Assembly: GCF_051401765.1 (NCBI RefSeq)
Contig: NC_135071.1
Span: forward strand, 11,386,961 to 11,450,960
DNA length: 64,000 nucleotides
From: Calliopsis andreniformis
Taxonomy: Eukaryota > Arthropoda > Insecta > Hymenoptera > Andrenidae
Direction: 5' to 3'
Part shown: in pieces, positions 62,890 to 64,000 of the stretch
Layout: each line of letters begins with the position of its first letter
How positions within the stretch are numbered: position 1 is the stretch's first letter
Notes under the pieces: model-generated
What the model was told of the DNA's origin: nothing
Seen by the model: the letters and a program-made list of their open reading frames with translations, nothing else
The model's database searches: none
Program-made: the position numbers and the translations under genes

Positions 62890-64000
62890 TGTATATCAGT
62901 AAAATAATATCAGTAGAAAGTTCGACATGCGAAGAAAATACGTATTTTCGAAAAATATCTACTTCCTTTAATAAATGTAAATAATGTTTAAAGCTACTAA
63001 CCAATTTCAGTAAATTTTTCTGACAAGTTTTAAATTTCTTTTGTTATAATTCGTCACACTATAAAGAACTAAACTTGTATATTTGTTCCGAACTTCTGAT
63101 TGTCACTCATGTTGCAGAATTTTGTATCCATTCGTATACATTGCATAGCTAATCTTAAATCAAGCGTCAAACTTTTATCTTTACGTTAATCAAAATAGAA
63201 ACTACATAAACTACATTAATCGAAAACTGTCTAAATTGCTACGCTAAGAGAACTTTCGTAAGATTTTCCAATTTGTTGAGCCAATCTAAATTTTCAAGCC
63301 GTACGAAGCTATAAGAAATGGAGAGAACTTGTAAAACCACAGGAATGTAAAGGTGAAAATATTAAGCTTCTACCTAAAGATATTTTAGTGTCGTAAGAGA
63401 TAAACGATAGGAAGAATTCAGACTGACAAATCTAGATAACCGTCAAGAACAATTGAAACCATGAAAGGAATAGTTTCCACGTGAAAGTTGGTATGAATCG
63501 AGTCCCACACGCGACAGGAATTGATTTTGCGATCGAACGGTGATACCTCGAGACCGAAGAAAATTGCGAACGTCAAATACAACGATTACAGTTTATTGAC
63601 AGATTGTAACAAAAAATCATAGGGTGCAGCCCTGTAATCGCTTCTATTAAAATATCACTGTTAACATTCAAGAGTCTTGTAAGCTCGTTTCACGCTGATT
63701 AAAGTGTCGGCTTTTAGAAAATGAAGCTCTGTTCTTTACTATGAAGTGAACGAACAAGTAATTATCGCAGCCAGTGTTATTATTATTACATCGTTTTCTT
63801 TTTGGCGTAACGTCATTTCGTGATTAAAACACGACGACCGTGAGCACATACGTTCGCATATGGATTAATGCAGGTTCGCAAAAAGATCGGGTATAAAACG
63901 ATATGCCGTCCGTGCCGTGGCCTTTATAAATATTCCTGGTTAATTAAAAGTTCACGGGGAAGGAGAGTTTCAGGGCTTATGAAATTTCCCGACGCGAGAA
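62890..64000. other. Non-coding stretch to the window end
   Basis: AT-rich to about 63480, then mildly GC-enriched. GGTATAAAACG at about 63890 resembles a TATA box but lacks a convincing initiator or open frame within the window. If a gene begins just beyond position 64000, this could be its promoter; I cannot test that here. Confidence 0.4.

Noticed and set aside
63888..63900. TATA-like GGTATAAAACG near the window end, and CTATAAATAC at about 59122
   Set aside because: No initiator at the proper distance and no open frame downstream within the window. AT-rich DNA yields such words often.

Overview
The window reads as non-coding DNA from an insect nuclear genome. The base composition, the remains of non-LTR retrotransposons and the DNA-transposon relics all fit an insect. 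The sharp swings between very AT-rich stretches (13 of 60 bases are G or C at 8161-8220) and GC-rich pockets (41 of 60 at 14041-14100), and fold-back repeats that resemble ones I associate with bee and ant genomes, make Hymenoptera my best guess. That guess is from memory and unverified. I found no convincing host exon, tRNA, rRNA, known microRNA or CRISPR array. The longest open frames (up to about 150 codons) lie in GC-rich pockets, usually overlap frames on the opposite strand, and show no recognisable domain. The window is best read as a gene desert or the inside of one or more very large introns.

The clearest content is mobile-element debris. (1) A 659-bp TA-flanked pogo/Tigger-like element (54434-55092) has about 28-bp terminal inverted repeats, iterated subterminal motifs and what looks like a surviving transposase start. 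(2) A 399-bp TA-flanked fold-back element (61367-61765) has very long imperfect arms. (3) A dispersed fold-back family, here called family A, occurs at four places (about 5.3, 30.8-31.1, 54.1-54.4 and 62.6-62.9 kb). (4) A smaller inverted-repeat family, family B, occurs at 27.7-27.9 and 34.5-34.7 kb. (5) Two decayed 3' pieces of non-LTR retrotransposon ORFs survive: an RNase H domain at 16983-17372, broken by one in-frame stop, and a C-terminal Cys/His segment at 24430-24735 whose three expected cysteines are all lost.

A perfect 26-bp inverted repeat with a 6-base loop at 5989-6046 is not explained by any element and looks like a recent template-switch mutation.

The GC-rich pockets alternate with AT-rich stretches along the whole window. 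Several hold homeodomain-type sites: a divergent pair of NK-2-type sites at 48613-48642, an Exd/Hox-type site at 62161-62170 and an HNF1/Exd-like palindrome at 26415-26428. They are plausible enhancers of a developmental gene outside the window, but this is inference and needs cross-species conservation to test.
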